NCBI GenBank assembly: GCA_013288805.1
Contig: JABDBE010000001.1
Coordinates: forward strand, 90,182-147,060
Reading direction: 5' to 3'
DNA: 56,879 bases
Source: Acidobacteriota bacterium
GTDB lineage: Bacteria; Acidobacteriota; Terriglobia; Terriglobales; Acidobacteriaceae
Shown here: positions 28,722 through 41,496 of the stretch, in pieces
How positions within the stretch are numbered: position 1 is the first letter of the stretch
Layout of the letters: each line of letters opens with the position of its first letter
Program-made: the position numbers and the translations under genes
The notes under the pieces: generated by a model
Databases searched by the model: none
The model's input: the letters and a program-made list of their open reading frames with translations, nothing else
What the model was told of the DNA's origin: nothing

Positions 28722-30899
28722 ATGAAACCCATGACCTTTCGATTTGGCTCCAGTTTGTTTTGCAGCCTGCTAATGTTGGGGGTTCCCCACACTCAAACGG
28801 CTCAGGGATCCCAGAAGTCCGCTCAGGAAATATTCGGGTTTCGGAATGCCGCCGCCGAAACCGAACTGGAAAGCAGATTTCTCGCGGTGCCTGATCCGAA
28901 ACTTGCCGAACAGCATCTGCGCGTCCTGACTCAGGCCCCGCATGTTGCCGGGTCGCCAGAGGACAAAGCAACCGCTGATTACGTTGCGCAAAAATTTCGC
29001 GAAGCTGGGCTGGAAACTGAGACGGTTGAATACCGTGTTTGGATGAACTACCCCGCGGAGATCAGTGTGGACGTGACTGCTCCCGCCGACATTCACATGC
29101 ACGGGCCAACGCGCGAACACGTCGAAGGCGACCCGCTCGCCGACGATCCGCGGGTCATCATGCCATTCAATGCGATGTCGCCATCGGGCGACGCCGAAGC
29201 GGACGTGGTCTATGCCAACTACGGTACGCCCGAGGATTTCAAAAAGCTCGAACAGTTGAAAGTGGATGTGCGTCACAAGATCGTGCTCGTACGCTACGGG
29301 CAGAATTTTCGCGGGGTAAAAGCCTTTCTCGCTCAAGAGCGCGGCGCAGCGGGACTGATCATCTATTCCGATCCCGCCGACGATGGCTGGCGGCGCGGGG
29401 ACAAATATCCCAAAGGTCCGTGGCGTCCGGATACTGGTGTGCAGCGCGGATCCATTGGTTATATGTTCGAGTTTGCCGGCGATCCCACCACACCAGGAAT
29501 CGCTTCTGTCCCGTCGCTTCCTGACGCCCAGCGCACAGCGCCTGAGCAATCCGCCCAGCTGCCCAAAATCCCTACTACTCCTTTATCGTATGGCGATGCA
29601 TGGCCCATCCTTGAGCATCTCGGAGGCCCGGACTCACCACGCGAATGGCAGGGAGCGCTGCCATTCACTTATCACGTTGGACCCGGCCCGGTAAAAGTGA
29701 AGATGCATCTCAAACAGGATTACCAGTTCCGCACGATTTGGGATGTGATTGGGCGAGTGCAAGGAAGCGAAAATGCCGACGAATGGGTAGTCGCGGGAAA
29801 TCATCGCGATGCCTGGGTGTATGGAGCGGTGGATCCGAACAGCGGTACGGCGGCGATGCTGGAGTCCGTGCACGGCCTCGGCGAGCTGTTGAAATCAGGT
29901 TGGAGGCCGAAGCGCACGATAATTCTCGGAAGCTGGGACGGGGAAGAAGAGGGTTTGATCGGTTCCACCGAATGGGGCGAGCAGCATGAGATGTACTTGA
30001 GCGGCGCGGTGGCGTATTTCAATATGGACGTCGGAGTTTCAGGGCCGAAATTCGGTGCGGCCTCGGTGCCCAGCCTGAAACAATTTCTGCGTGACGTGGC
30101 GAAAGCTGTTCCGTCCCCCAGCGGTGGGAGTGTTTACGACAGCTGGCAAAAGCAAAACCAACCCGGGGTCGAGTTTGCCCAGTCGCCCACCGAAGCCATC
30201 GGCGACAACAGGCGCAATCCTGCGGCGCAATCGAAAGCCGACGTGCCCGTGGGCGACTTGGGTAGTGGATCGGATTACACAGTCTTCTTGCAGCACCTCG
30301 GCGTACCTTCCGCTGATGTGAGTTCGACCGGTTCCTATGGCGTGTATCACTCGGCATTCGACAATTTCAACTGGTTCAAGAAATTCGGCGATCCCGATTT
30401 CGTCTACGAGCAGCAGATGGCGCGCATTTTCGGCATCTCGATCATCCGCATGGCCGATGCCGATGTGCTGCCCTTCGACTACGAAGAATATGCCAAGGAA
30501 ATTGTTTCCTACATCGATTCCGCCAGGAAAAAAGCGCAGCCTGAGTTCGCAGGTCAAACATTAAACTTTAACGAGCTTGCGCGTTCAGCTCATCATTTCG
30601 AACAAGCCGCCGCGAAGGTGCTGGTCCGGCAGCAAAACTCTCCACGCGATGCCGAGAATCTGAATCGTGCATTGCGCGACGCGGAGCGGGCGCTCTTGAT
30701 GCCCGAAGGACTTCCGAACCGTCCCTGGTTCCGGCACGCCATTTACGCTCCCGGCCAGTACACCGGATACGCAGCTGTGGTCATCCCGGGGATTAACGAG
30801 GCCATCGATAAGCACGACTTCGCTCGCGCCCAGGAGCAAGTCGCGTCCCTCGCGGCTGCGCTGAACCGCGCGGCGAAGGTACTGGAGAGTGATCGGTAG
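28722..30899 (+). CDS. Secreted M28 zinc peptidase, glutamate carboxypeptidase II/transferrin-receptor type
   Basis: The frame opens at 28665 but the ATG at 28722 begins the signal peptide MKPMTFRFGSSLFCSLLMLG, giving 725 residues. A PA domain is inserted in the peptidase domain (about 120-290). The zinc ligands are visible in GNHRDAWVYGAVDPNSG, GEEEG and NMDV, and later YHSAFDNF. A C-terminal dimerisation domain like that of the transferrin receptor follows (about 610-725). Family enzymes remove C-terminal glutamate or other residues from peptides. A periplasmic or extracellular role in peptide use is likely. It is downstream of a divergent VapBC pair. Confidence 0.93.
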   Translation: MKPMTFRFGSSLFCSLLMLGVPHTQTAQGSQKSAQEIFGFRNAAAETELESRFLAVPDPKLAEQHLRVLTQAPHVAGSPEDKATADYVAQKFREAGLETETVEYRVWMNYPAEISVDVTAPADIHMHGPTREHVEGDPLADDPRVIMPFNAMSPSGDAEADVVYANYGTPEDFKKLEQLKVDVRHKIVLVRYGQNFRGVKAFLAQERGAAGLIIYSDPADDGWRRGDKYPKGPWRPDTGVQRGSIGYMFEFAGDPTTPGIASVPSLPDAQRTAPEQSAQLPKIPTTPLSYGDAWPILEHLGGPDSPREWQGALPFTYHVGPGPVKVKMHLKQDYQFRTIWDVIGRVQGSENADEWVVAGNHRDAWVYGAVDPNSGTAAMLESVHGLGELLKSGWRPKRTIILGSWDGEEEGLIGSTEWGEQHEMYLSGAVAYFNMDVGVSGPKFGAASVPSLKQFLRDVAKAVPSPSGGSVYDSWQKQNQPGVEFAQSPTEAIGDNRRNPAAQSKADVPVGDLGSGSDYTVFLQHLGVPSADVSSTGSYGVYHSAFDNFNWFKKFGDPDFVYEQQMARIFGISIIRMADADVLPFDYEEYAKEIVSYIDSARKKAQPEFAGQTLNFNELARSAHHFEQAAAKVLVRQQNSPRDAENLNRALRDAERALLMPEGLPNRPWFRHAIYAPGQYTGYAAVVIPGINEAIDKHDFARAQEQVASLAAALNRAAKVLESDR

Positions 30900-30984
30900 A
30901 ATTGCTTAGATTGGTCGGTAGCTCGAGCCGAGCGATGATGTGCGGGCTTCACGAAATAGCATTGCGCTGTTAAGCTTTTTCCCC

Positions 30985-31626
30985 ATGAACCCGGCTCACG
31001 CCGTGCAACAACTTCTGAGAGCTTTGCCTTCGGCGGCGATAGCTACGTTTCTGGCACTGTTCCCCATCGTGAACCCGTTCGGTGCGATTCCCATATTCTT
31101 TAGTCTGACAGGAGATTTCCTACCCGCCGAGCGCAAGCAGACTGCCCTCAAGACTGCAATCTACGTGATCATAATTCTCGTGGTCTTTCTATTCTTTGGA
31201 CGGTTCGTGCTGATCCTCTTCGGCATTTCGTTGCCGGTACTGAGAATTGCTGGCGGACTGATCGTCGCCAATACCGCCTGGAGCATGGTCACCGGCAACA
31301 GTCGTATGACGGCAGCGGAGAGCAATGAAGCCAGCACGAAAGAGGATATCTCGCTAACTCCGATGGCGATGCCAATGTTGTCCGGCCCCGGATCGATCGG
31401 TGTGGTCATGGGTTTGTCAGCGGATGCTGGAACGGTTTCTTACCTGGGCATAGTCATCGGCATCGTCGCGCTTGGCCTTGTGGTTTATTTGTTTCTCCGG
31501 CTCGGTGGCCCGCTGGTCAAGCGTCTTGGACCGGGCGCTGCCGGCGCGATTAATCGTATCTTCGGCTTTCTGCTTTTGGCGATTGCGGTCCAGTTAGTCT
31601 GCGACGGTATAGCCGACTTGAAGTAA
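30985..31626 (+). CDS. MarC-family membrane protein
   Basis: The ATG at 30985 opens the usual MarC N-terminus (FLALFPIVNPFGAIPIFFSLTG), giving 213 residues with six membrane segments. The family is widespread; despite the name no role in multidrug resistance has been shown for it. It is alone on its strand between the peptidase and the patatin gene, with 86-118-base gaps on either side. Confidence 0.9.
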   Translation: MNPAHAVQQLLRALPSAAIATFLALFPIVNPFGAIPIFFSLTGDFLPAERKQTALKTAIYVIIILVVFLFFGRFVLILFGISLPVLRIAGGLIVANTAWSMVTGNSRMTAAESNEASTKEDISLTPMAMPMLSGPGSIGVVMGLSADAGTVSYLGIVIGIVALGLVVYLFLRLGGPLVKRLGPGAAGAINRIFGFLLLAIAVQLVCDGIADLK

Positions 31627-31743
31627 AACTCTGGCCCAAAATGGAATACGGATTGCCGGATTACGACAAAACCTCTTGACTTCGCCGGAGTTTCCAGTAA
31701 ATATCGTCGCCACAACGAAAATGAGGGGGAAGCGAGGCGATTT

Positions 31744-36157
<4,414 letters not shown>

Positions 36158-36185
36158 TCACCTTTGATGGATTCTTGAAAAGCTG

Positions 36186-36191
36186 ATTATA
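36186..36191 (-). promoter_or_regulatory. -10 box of a thiC promoter
   Basis: The reverse strand reads TATAAT, the perfect sigma-70 -10 consensus, 35-40 bases before the thiC ATG. A -35 box at 17 bases is poor. It implies that thiC can be transcribed apart from ppa. Confidence 0.45.
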
Positions 36192-36220
36192 CGCCCGATA
36201 ACGATCGAACCTCGCGAGCA

Positions 36221-36766
36221 CTACTTGATAAATCCTTTACGCCGCTGCTCGCTATAACGGCGCAAGGCATCGTTGATGATCGGATACGCTTCCCCGGCGG
36301 GGCGGATCTCGTCTACCTCGACTTCTTTTCCTTCAAGCTGTTTGTAATCCTGAAAGAATCTGCGCAGCATCATTAGGCGATGCCGAGGCATCTCCGAGGC
36401 TTCGCGGTAGCTGTTGAATTCAGGATCCTCGGTAGCGATCGCGATGACTTTGTGATCTTTTTTCCCTGAGTCAATCATGGTCATCAGACCGATGGCTCGC
36501 GCATGAATAATAGTCAACGGGACTACGCTTTCCTGGCACAGAACCAGAACATCGAGCGGATCGTCGTCCTCGGCCAAAGTCTGGGGAATGAAGCCGTAGT
36601 TCGCCGGGTAATAAACTGCGGAGTAGAGCACGCGATCAAGTTTGATGAGCCCGCTGGCTTTGTCCAATTCGTACTTCACGCTCGAGCCAAAGGGGATTTC
36701 GATCACCGTGTTGAACTCGTCCGGCAGATGCTCTCCGGGCGTTACGTCATGCCATGCATGGATCAT
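36221..36766 (-). CDS. ppa: Inorganic pyrophosphatase, family I
   Basis: The 181-residue enzyme hydrolyses pyrophosphate. It has the metal-binding signature [10 protein letters not shown] and the N-terminal [19 protein letters not shown] typical of family I. A second conserved segment is DHKVIAI. Length is normal. A likely partner of the downstream thiC only by position, since thiamin synthesis releases pyrophosphate. Confidence 0.96.
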   Translation of the reverse strand: MIHAWHDVTPGEHLPDEFNTVIEIPFGSSVKYELDKASGLIKLDRVLYSAVYYPANYGFIPQTLAEDDDPLDVLVLCQESVVPLTIIHARAIGLMTMIDSGKKDHKVIAIATEDPEFNSYREASEMPRHRLMMLRRFFQDYKQLEGKEVEVDEIRPAGEAYPIINDALRRYSEQRRKGFIK

Positions 36767-36918
36767 AGGGAATTGCTCGAAAAAGAATCAGCAATATAGG
36801 AATTGTAATGCCTGAAGGCTTTTTCGTTCCCACTGAGAACCGGGAACAGGCAACTGAGGACTGGTTTTGCAATCTTGTTTGCTTTAAGTCCAGCTGCTTC
36901 TGCCCCGCGTTCCTGTGC

Positions 36919-36948
36919 TTGACCCGTGCCCGAGCCGAGGAATACAGT
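36919..36948 (+). promoter_or_regulatory. Sigma-70 promoter of the ccm operon
   Basis: TTGACC (36919-36924), an 18-base spacer, then TACAGT (36943-36948). It lies 25 bases upstream of the ccmE ATG at 36973. Confidence 0.5.
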
Positions 36949-36972
36949 TTTATATAGCTGTGGGGTGCTCCT

Positions 36973-37464
36973 ATGTCCAGCCAAAACAGCAGATACCTTA
37001 AATTCGGCGGAGCCACGGTAGTCATCCTGCTCGCGCTTGGATACTTGGCTTATACCGGTGTCCAGGAGAGCAAGAGCTACTACGTCACCATCAAGGAATT
37101 GCGCGGTATGGGAGACTCGGCCCACACCAAGCGCCTGCGGGTTGCGGGAAATGTTCAGCCCGGTTCCATTAAGCGGAATGGAACCAAAGTCGAGTTCGTC
37201 TTGATCGAGAACGATCAAGCTCTTCAGGTTTCCTACAGCGGCACCGAACCACCGCCGGATACTTTCAAAGACAATTCGCAGGCCTTAGCCGATGGCAATT
37301 TCGGGGCTGACGGCGTCTTCCATGCCAAGCAACTGCAAGCCAAGTGCGCTTCGAAATATGCACCGCAACAGCCAGGAGCGCCCGCCAGCGGTGGGTCTAC
37401 CAATGCACCCGCGAAGAGTATGACCCAAGTCGAGACGGGCGGCTCCGGCGCAATGTCGAACTAG
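36973..37464 (+). CDS. ccmE: Cytochrome c maturation haem chaperone CcmE, CxxxY variant
   Basis: The 163-residue protein has an N-terminal membrane anchor (about 12-29) and an OB-fold periplasmic domain (VAGNVQPGSI, FVLIENDQALQVSYSG). Classical CcmE carries haem on the His of HxxxY. Here the motif is C-A-S-K-Y in LQAKCASKYAP, so Cys replaces His. Such CxxxY proteins are known from Desulfovibrio and archaea as part of a System I* pathway that lacks CcmH. The C-terminal tail is Gly/Ala/Pro-rich. It opens an operon with ccmA, ccmB, ccmC and a ccmD-like gene, with a DinB-like gene between. Confidence 0.92.
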   Translation: MSSQNSRYLKFGGATVVILLALGYLAYTGVQESKSYYVTIKELRGMGDSAHTKRLRVAGNVQPGSIKRNGTKVEFVLIENDQALQVSYSGTEPPPDTFKDNSQALADGNFGADGVFHAKQLQAKCASKYAPQQPGAPASGGSTNAPAKSMTQVETGGSGAMSN

Positions 37465-37549
37465 AGTCAACTCAAAAACACCGTCTTACCGGGTGCATTC
37501 GACTTTCGGTTGCTGCTTCAGTATCCTCTGCAAATCCGGAGGAAACTAA

Positions 37550-38164
37550 ATGAGATTTCTCAGTTTCACCGCCCTTCTTATAGTTTGCAGTATCACTCTC
37601 GCCGGTGTCGCAAATTCGGACAGCCAACAGAACTCCGCAGCCAAGCTAGCCGCCAAGTCAGACGACATTCCTAAGTCGATCGCAGAAAGCGTTAGCGGCA
37701 CGCTTCAGTTCACAGAAGGGAACTTTCTCGCCCTCGCCGAAGCTATGCCGGAGGAGAAGTATTCTTACATCCCCACGGCCGGAAAGTTCGACGATGCCCG
37801 CAGCTTTGGTGAACAAGTGAAACACGTCGCCTGCGCTCAGTTCGCCTTCTTCAACGAATTTGAGGGCAAGAAACCGCCGGATGACTGCGAAAAAGGCGGC
37901 CACGACCCGGCGAAGACCAAAGCCGAGCTGATTAAATATCTCAAGGACTCCTTCGATTATGGCAACGGTGTCCTTGCCACGCTGACGGCGACAAACGCGC
38001 TTGATCGGGTCGAGGGCCGTTATGCCGGGCCGAGCACTAAACTCGGTATCTCCGTTGTGGCCGTCTGGCACATCACCGACCACTATGGACAGCTCGTCGA
38101 GTACCTGCGCTTGAACGGTATTGCCCCGCCGTTTACGCAGAAATATGGGGTGAAAGTGCGGTGA
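37550..38164 (+). CDS. Exported DinB-superfamily protein
   Basis: The 204-residue protein follows a good ribosome binding site (GGAGGAAACTAA before the ATG). It starts with a signal peptide (MRFLSFTALLIVCSITLAGV). The four-helix DinB-like body has the three His residues expected of a metal site: one in VKHVACAQF and two in WHITDHYGQL. DinB-like proteins often act as thiol-dependent metalloenzymes. It stands between ccmE and ccmA, which suggests co-expression with cytochrome c assembly, or simple chance. Function unproven. Confidence 0.85.
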   Translation: MRFLSFTALLIVCSITLAGVANSDSQQNSAAKLAAKSDDIPKSIAESVSGTLQFTEGNFLALAEAMPEEKYSYIPTAGKFDDARSFGEQVKHVACAQFAFFNEFEGKKPPDDCEKGGHDPAKTKAELIKYLKDSFDYGNGVLATLTATNALDRVEGRYAGPSTKLGISVVAVWHITDHYGQLVEYLRLNGIAPPFTQKYGVKVR

Positions 38165-38254
38165 CGTTCCACAAATCCGCAATAAACACGTAGGTCCGCC
38201 CCTAGGCGATGTCGCTCTCGACTTCACGGGGCGCTTCATTTATCTTCGGTTCCG

Positions 38255-38935
38255 ATGTCTGCCGCTGTCATCGTTACCGATCTCGTCAAACAATTCGGAC
38301 GCTTCGCCGCGTTGCGTGGCGTCAGCACGGAGTTCGCCGCAGGCCGTCTCTACGCCATTCTTGGCGACAACGGGGCAGGGAAGACGACTCTCTTGCGTGC
38401 CCTGGCCGGATTGACGCCACTCACACGCGGAAGCATTTCAATGCTGGGAACAACCGATCTACGTTCTGTCTGTGGCCAACTTGGATACATGGCCCATCCT
38501 TCTCTGCTTTACGACGAAATGAGCGGCATGGAGAACCTGCGCTACTTCGCGCGCCTGTACGAAATAAGCGATAGGGGTCAAAACGATGAAGACCGCTGTG
38601 CCGATGTGATCCGCGCCGTAAAGCTCGATCCATCCTTGACCAGGCCCGTAGGGCAATATTCGCAAGGCATGCGGCAGCGGATGTCGCTGGCGCGAGCCCT
38701 GCTCAACGATCCCAAAATCTTGCTTCTCGACGAGCCATTCTCCAACGTGGACCTTCGTTCGGCGCGCGAGATGGTGACCTTGCTGACTGGCCTACGCGAT
38801 GCTGGCAAGACCATCTTTGTGGTCACGCACCAAGCCGCTCTGCTCGAAGGCGCCGCCGATGAGTTTGTCTGGATGGAAGCCGGACAAATCGTCAGCCGCA
38901 CTTCGGATCTCGCAGCGACGACGGAGACCAAATGA
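38255..38935 (+). CDS. ccmA: Haem exporter ATPase CcmA
   Basis: The 226-residue ABC ATPase has Walker A GDNGAGKTT, signature YSQGMRQR, and Walker B ILLLDEP. It powers CcmB/CcmC and is needed to release holo-CcmE. The last four bases overlap the ccmB start, so the genes are translationally coupled. Confidence 0.93.
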   Translation: MSAAVIVTDLVKQFGRFAALRGVSTEFAAGRLYAILGDNGAGKTTLLRALAGLTPLTRGSISMLGTTDLRSVCGQLGYMAHPSLLYDEMSGMENLRYFARLYEISDRGQNDEDRCADVIRAVKLDPSLTRPVGQYSQGMRQRMSLARALLNDPKILLLDEPFSNVDLRSAREMVTLLTGLRDAGKTIFVVTHQAALLEGAADEFVWMEAGQIVSRTSDLAATTETK

Positions 38936-39609
38936 GCAGCGTCGCCGGTCTCACGCGCGCCACTTTAGCCAAGGACCTTCGCCTGGAATGGCGGTCGAAA
39001 GACGCCATCAACTCCATGCTGTTTTTCTCTTTGCTGGTGGTGGTCATCTTCAGTTTTTCTTTCGACCCGACCGCAGAAGAATCGCGGCGTATTGCTGGCG
39101 GATTGGTTTGGGTGGCATTCCTGTTCGCCGCGGTGGTCGCCCTGAACCAGACCTGGGCACGCGAAATGCGGAATCAGGTGCTGGACGCTTATCGAGTTTC
39201 ACCTGCTCCGCCAAACGCGCTGTTCCTGGCGAAGGTCATCGGAAACTTCATCTTCGTCACCGTGCTGCAGGCGCTAATGACGCCGCTTTTCATCGTGTTT
39301 TACAACCTGCGCGCGCTTGGGCCCGCGTACCAATTGCCCATCGTCGCGGCGCTGGGAACGTGGGCGCTGGTGGTGAATGGGACGTTTTTTGCGGCCATGT
39401 CTTTGCGCACGCGCAGTCGCGAAATCATGCTTCCACTGTTGTTGTTTCCTATTTCCATTCCGGCGCTGCTCGCCATGGTTGAAGCCACCGGCGCGATCCT
39501 CACCGGAGAATTCTCTGCCAGGTTCTGGATCGTGTTGCTTGCGGCCTACGATGTGGTGTTTACTATCGCTAGCCTCTTTTTGTTCGGATTAGTGCTGCAG
39601 GCGGAATGA
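38932..39609 (+). CDS. ccmB: Haem exporter membrane subunit CcmB
   Basis: The 225-residue protein has six hydrophobic segments, including SMLFFSLLVVVIFSFSF and the late IVLLAAYDVVFTIASLFLFG, as in CcmB. It forms the membrane part of the CcmAB transporter. It overlaps ccmA and ccmC by four bases each, so all three are tightly coupled. Confidence 0.92.
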   Translation: MSSVAGLTRATLAKDLRLEWRSKDAINSMLFFSLLVVVIFSFSFDPTAEESRRIAGGLVWVAFLFAAVVALNQTWAREMRNQVLDAYRVSPAPPNALFLAKVIGNFIFVTVLQALMTPLFIVFYNLRALGPAYQLPIVAALGTWALVVNGTFFAAMSLRTRSREIMLPLLLFPISIPALLAMVEATGAILTGEFSARFWIVLLAAYDVVFTIASLFLFGLVLQAE

Positions 39610-40307
39610 AGCGCGCTTTCCCCATTCTCGCGGTTCTGACCGGCGTTCTGCTCAGCTACGCCATGTATCAAGCGCTGGTCGTCGCTCCGACGGAGCAGAC
39701 CATGGGCGATGTACAGCGCATCTTCTATTACCACGTACCCTCGGCGTGGACGGCTTTCATTCTCTTCGCCATCAATTTCGTGGCCTCCATTGTGTATCTC
39801 ATCCGGCGCAACGCTAAGGCGGACATGCTCGCCCTGGTCACGGCCGAAGTCGGCGTCGTATTCTGCACGGTGAACCTTGTCACTGGACCGATCTGGGCCC
39901 GCCCGGTGTGGGGAATATGGTGGACTTGGGATTTGCGCCTGACCCTCACCCTGGTGCTGTGGCTGATTTATGTCAGCTATATCGTGCTACGCAGATTTTC
40001 CAGTAGTGGGCAGACTCCTTTGCTGGCCGCGGTGCTCGCCGTGTTTGGCGCTCTCGATGTTCCGCTGGTTTATTTTTCGATCTGGTTTTTCCGCACTCAA
40101 CATCCGCAGCCTGTGATCGGCGGAGGCGGTTCGCTCGATCCCCGCATGTGGCACGCGCTGCTGATCAATTGGCTTGCTTTCTCTTGCTTCGGCGCGCTGG
40201 TCTGCTGGTCTCGCTATCGGCTGGAAGTGCTTAGGCGCGACTTTGATGAAACCCTGGCCCTCGAAGCATTGCTCGAGCCACGAAGTTCGAAAGCCCGAAG
40301 TTCGTAA
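39606..40307 (+). CDS. ccmC: Haem-handling protein CcmC
   Basis: The 233-residue protein has six hydrophobic segments and the WGIWWTWDLRLT motif that binds haem. His ligands flank it (YYHVPSAW and FRTQHPQP). CcmC attaches haem to CcmE. The short C-terminal tail (EPRSSKARSS) is charged. It is followed after 27 bases by a 43-codon membrane gene. Confidence 0.92.
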   Translation: MKRAFPILAVLTGVLLSYAMYQALVVAPTEQTMGDVQRIFYYHVPSAWTAFILFAINFVASIVYLIRRNAKADMLALVTAEVGVVFCTVNLVTGPIWARPVWGIWWTWDLRLTLTLVLWLIYVSYIVLRRFSSSGQTPLLAAVLAVFGALDVPLVYFSIWFFRTQHPQPVIGGGGSLDPRMWHALLINWLAFSCFGALVCWSRYRLEVLRRDFDETLALEALLEPRSSKARSS

Positions 40308-40334
40308 ATGAAAACCTGACCGACCGGAGCGCCG

Positions 40335-40466
40335 ATGAGTTACCTTTACGCAGCCTATATCGCGACCTGGACCATCCACATCACCTATCTGGCCACGCTG
40401 TTGCGCCGCTATACACGGCTGAGGAATGAGATCGCAGAATTCAAGGGCCGCATTGAGGATAAGTAG
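40335..40466 (+). CDS. ccmD: CcmD-like small membrane protein
   Basis: ATG at 40335 begins a 43-residue product: one hydrophobic segment (YLYAAYIATWTIHITYLATL) and a basic, charged C-terminal tail ending in RIEDK. Size, topology and position right after ccmC match CcmD, which holds CcmC and CcmE together. It is too short for usual gene-length cut-offs. GGAG lies nearby upstream. Confidence 0.7.
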   Translation: MSYLYAAYIATWTIHITYLATLLRRYTRLRNEIAEFKGRIEDK

Positions 40467-40522
40467 CCCCGGAATTTGATTTTGCCCGCCAAGCTTCCCC
40501 ATCCCCTGATATATCGAAATTC

Positions 40523-40888
40523 TCAACTGCCGGTACTGGCCGAGCGGAGGAATTCATATTCCTCAATTACAGCAGCGATGCCGACCCGGGATGCTGGCAG
40601 AGGCGCCTCAGTTCGGACTACGCGGGCGGTGAAGCGGACCCGTACTGGGTCGGTTAGGGTAATGTGCGGCGGAAGAGTTAGAGTCACATGCATGCGGGAT
40701 CCTTCCGCAAGCGGCCGATCGAGGTAGAGAAAAACTCCGCGAGCGCTCACATTCTGGGTCTCGGTCAACAGCTCGTCCACCGTGGGGTCTTCCACCTTGA
40801 CGATTGCAGGCAGGCGCATATCGAATCGTCGCATGGCCCGCCGCTCCGGCGATAATTCAACAGTCCCGCTTTCTTGTTGTTCGAGCAT
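40523..40888 (-). CDS. PilZ-domain protein
   Basis: The ATG at 40888 (121 residues) is preferred over 40945 because the region upstream is not PilZ-like and AGGACCAGGA precedes it. The PilZ signature is RRAMRRFDMRLPAIVKV with NVSARGVFLYLDRPL downstream, so the cyclic-di-GMP-binding R-x3-R and D/N-x-S-x2-G motifs are present. It may act as a small c-di-GMP effector. Confidence 0.83.
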   Translation of the reverse strand: MLEQQESGTVELSPERRAMRRFDMRLPAIVKVEDPTVDELLTETQNVSARGVFLYLDRPLAEGSRMHVTLTLPPHITLTDPVRVRFTARVVRTEAPLPASRVGIAAVIEEYEFLRSASTGS

Positions 40889-41496
40889 TCCTGGTCCTTG
40901 TACGCACGGCCTAGACATAACTACGGAACCATGCACCCAAACCACGCACTAAGGCCAAAGATACTTAATAGTCAGGAGTTTGCAACATCAAAAGGCTTGA
41001 AGGAACTGACTCCGTTACTGCACATATCGCGATCAGGAACCGCAAAATCGGAGAGGGCGGGGAGGGTTGTTCCCGGTCGGAAGAGCAATTGTACTGCCCC
41101 AGAAATGGTGCAATCCGAAGAATGCACCGGCAAAAGAATAAACGCTTTCAGGCGATGGATGTAGCTGACGATCGAATTCCAGCATAAAACAATTTGCAGA
41201 ATATCTGCGCCTTTGCGACCGCACAGGCGCTTCCCCAATTTCTGGGCTGCGCACTTTTCTGCCTGCGGACGGCATCTCCGGTCAGGTCGCCCCGCATCTG
41301 ACGAGTCTTAAGGCGAAGAATGCGGTTGCGCATCTTGACAGTCTATCCGTCAGATGTTTAAGTAGTTACTTATCTTTTGCTCTTAATTTTTGGGGACAAG
41401 TACGCAAGCCGCTTCGCTGTTGCGACTCGGGGTGCTGTTGGTGCGCCGTTTCTTCTTCCTCTCCCTGAAATCGGGAAAAGACATCGGAGGAGTGCA
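40889..41496. other. 608-base non-coding stretch between divergent genes
   Basis: No convincing gene is seen; the short frames overlap one another and have no protein-like sequence. It holds a TTGACA box at 41335-41340 in front of the SBBP gene and a perfect 9-base inverted repeat (CATCTGACG at 41295-41303, CGTCAGATG at 41348-41356) around it. No known riboswitch was recognised. Confidence 0.6.
41295..41363 (+). promoter_or_regulatory. Possible promoter and operator of the SBBP gene
   Basis: TTGACA (41335-41340) is followed after 17 bases by TTAAGT, a weak -10. An inverted repeat with 9-base arms brackets the -35 box (41295-41303 and 41348-41356), consistent with a repressor or a leader structure. 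Confidence 0.35.

Noticed and set aside
41377-41496. Cyclic-di-GMP riboswitch before the SBBP gene
   Set aside because: The characteristic GCAAAGCC and GGGCCTAA-type elements are absent; only vague similarity to a short A/C stretch remains.
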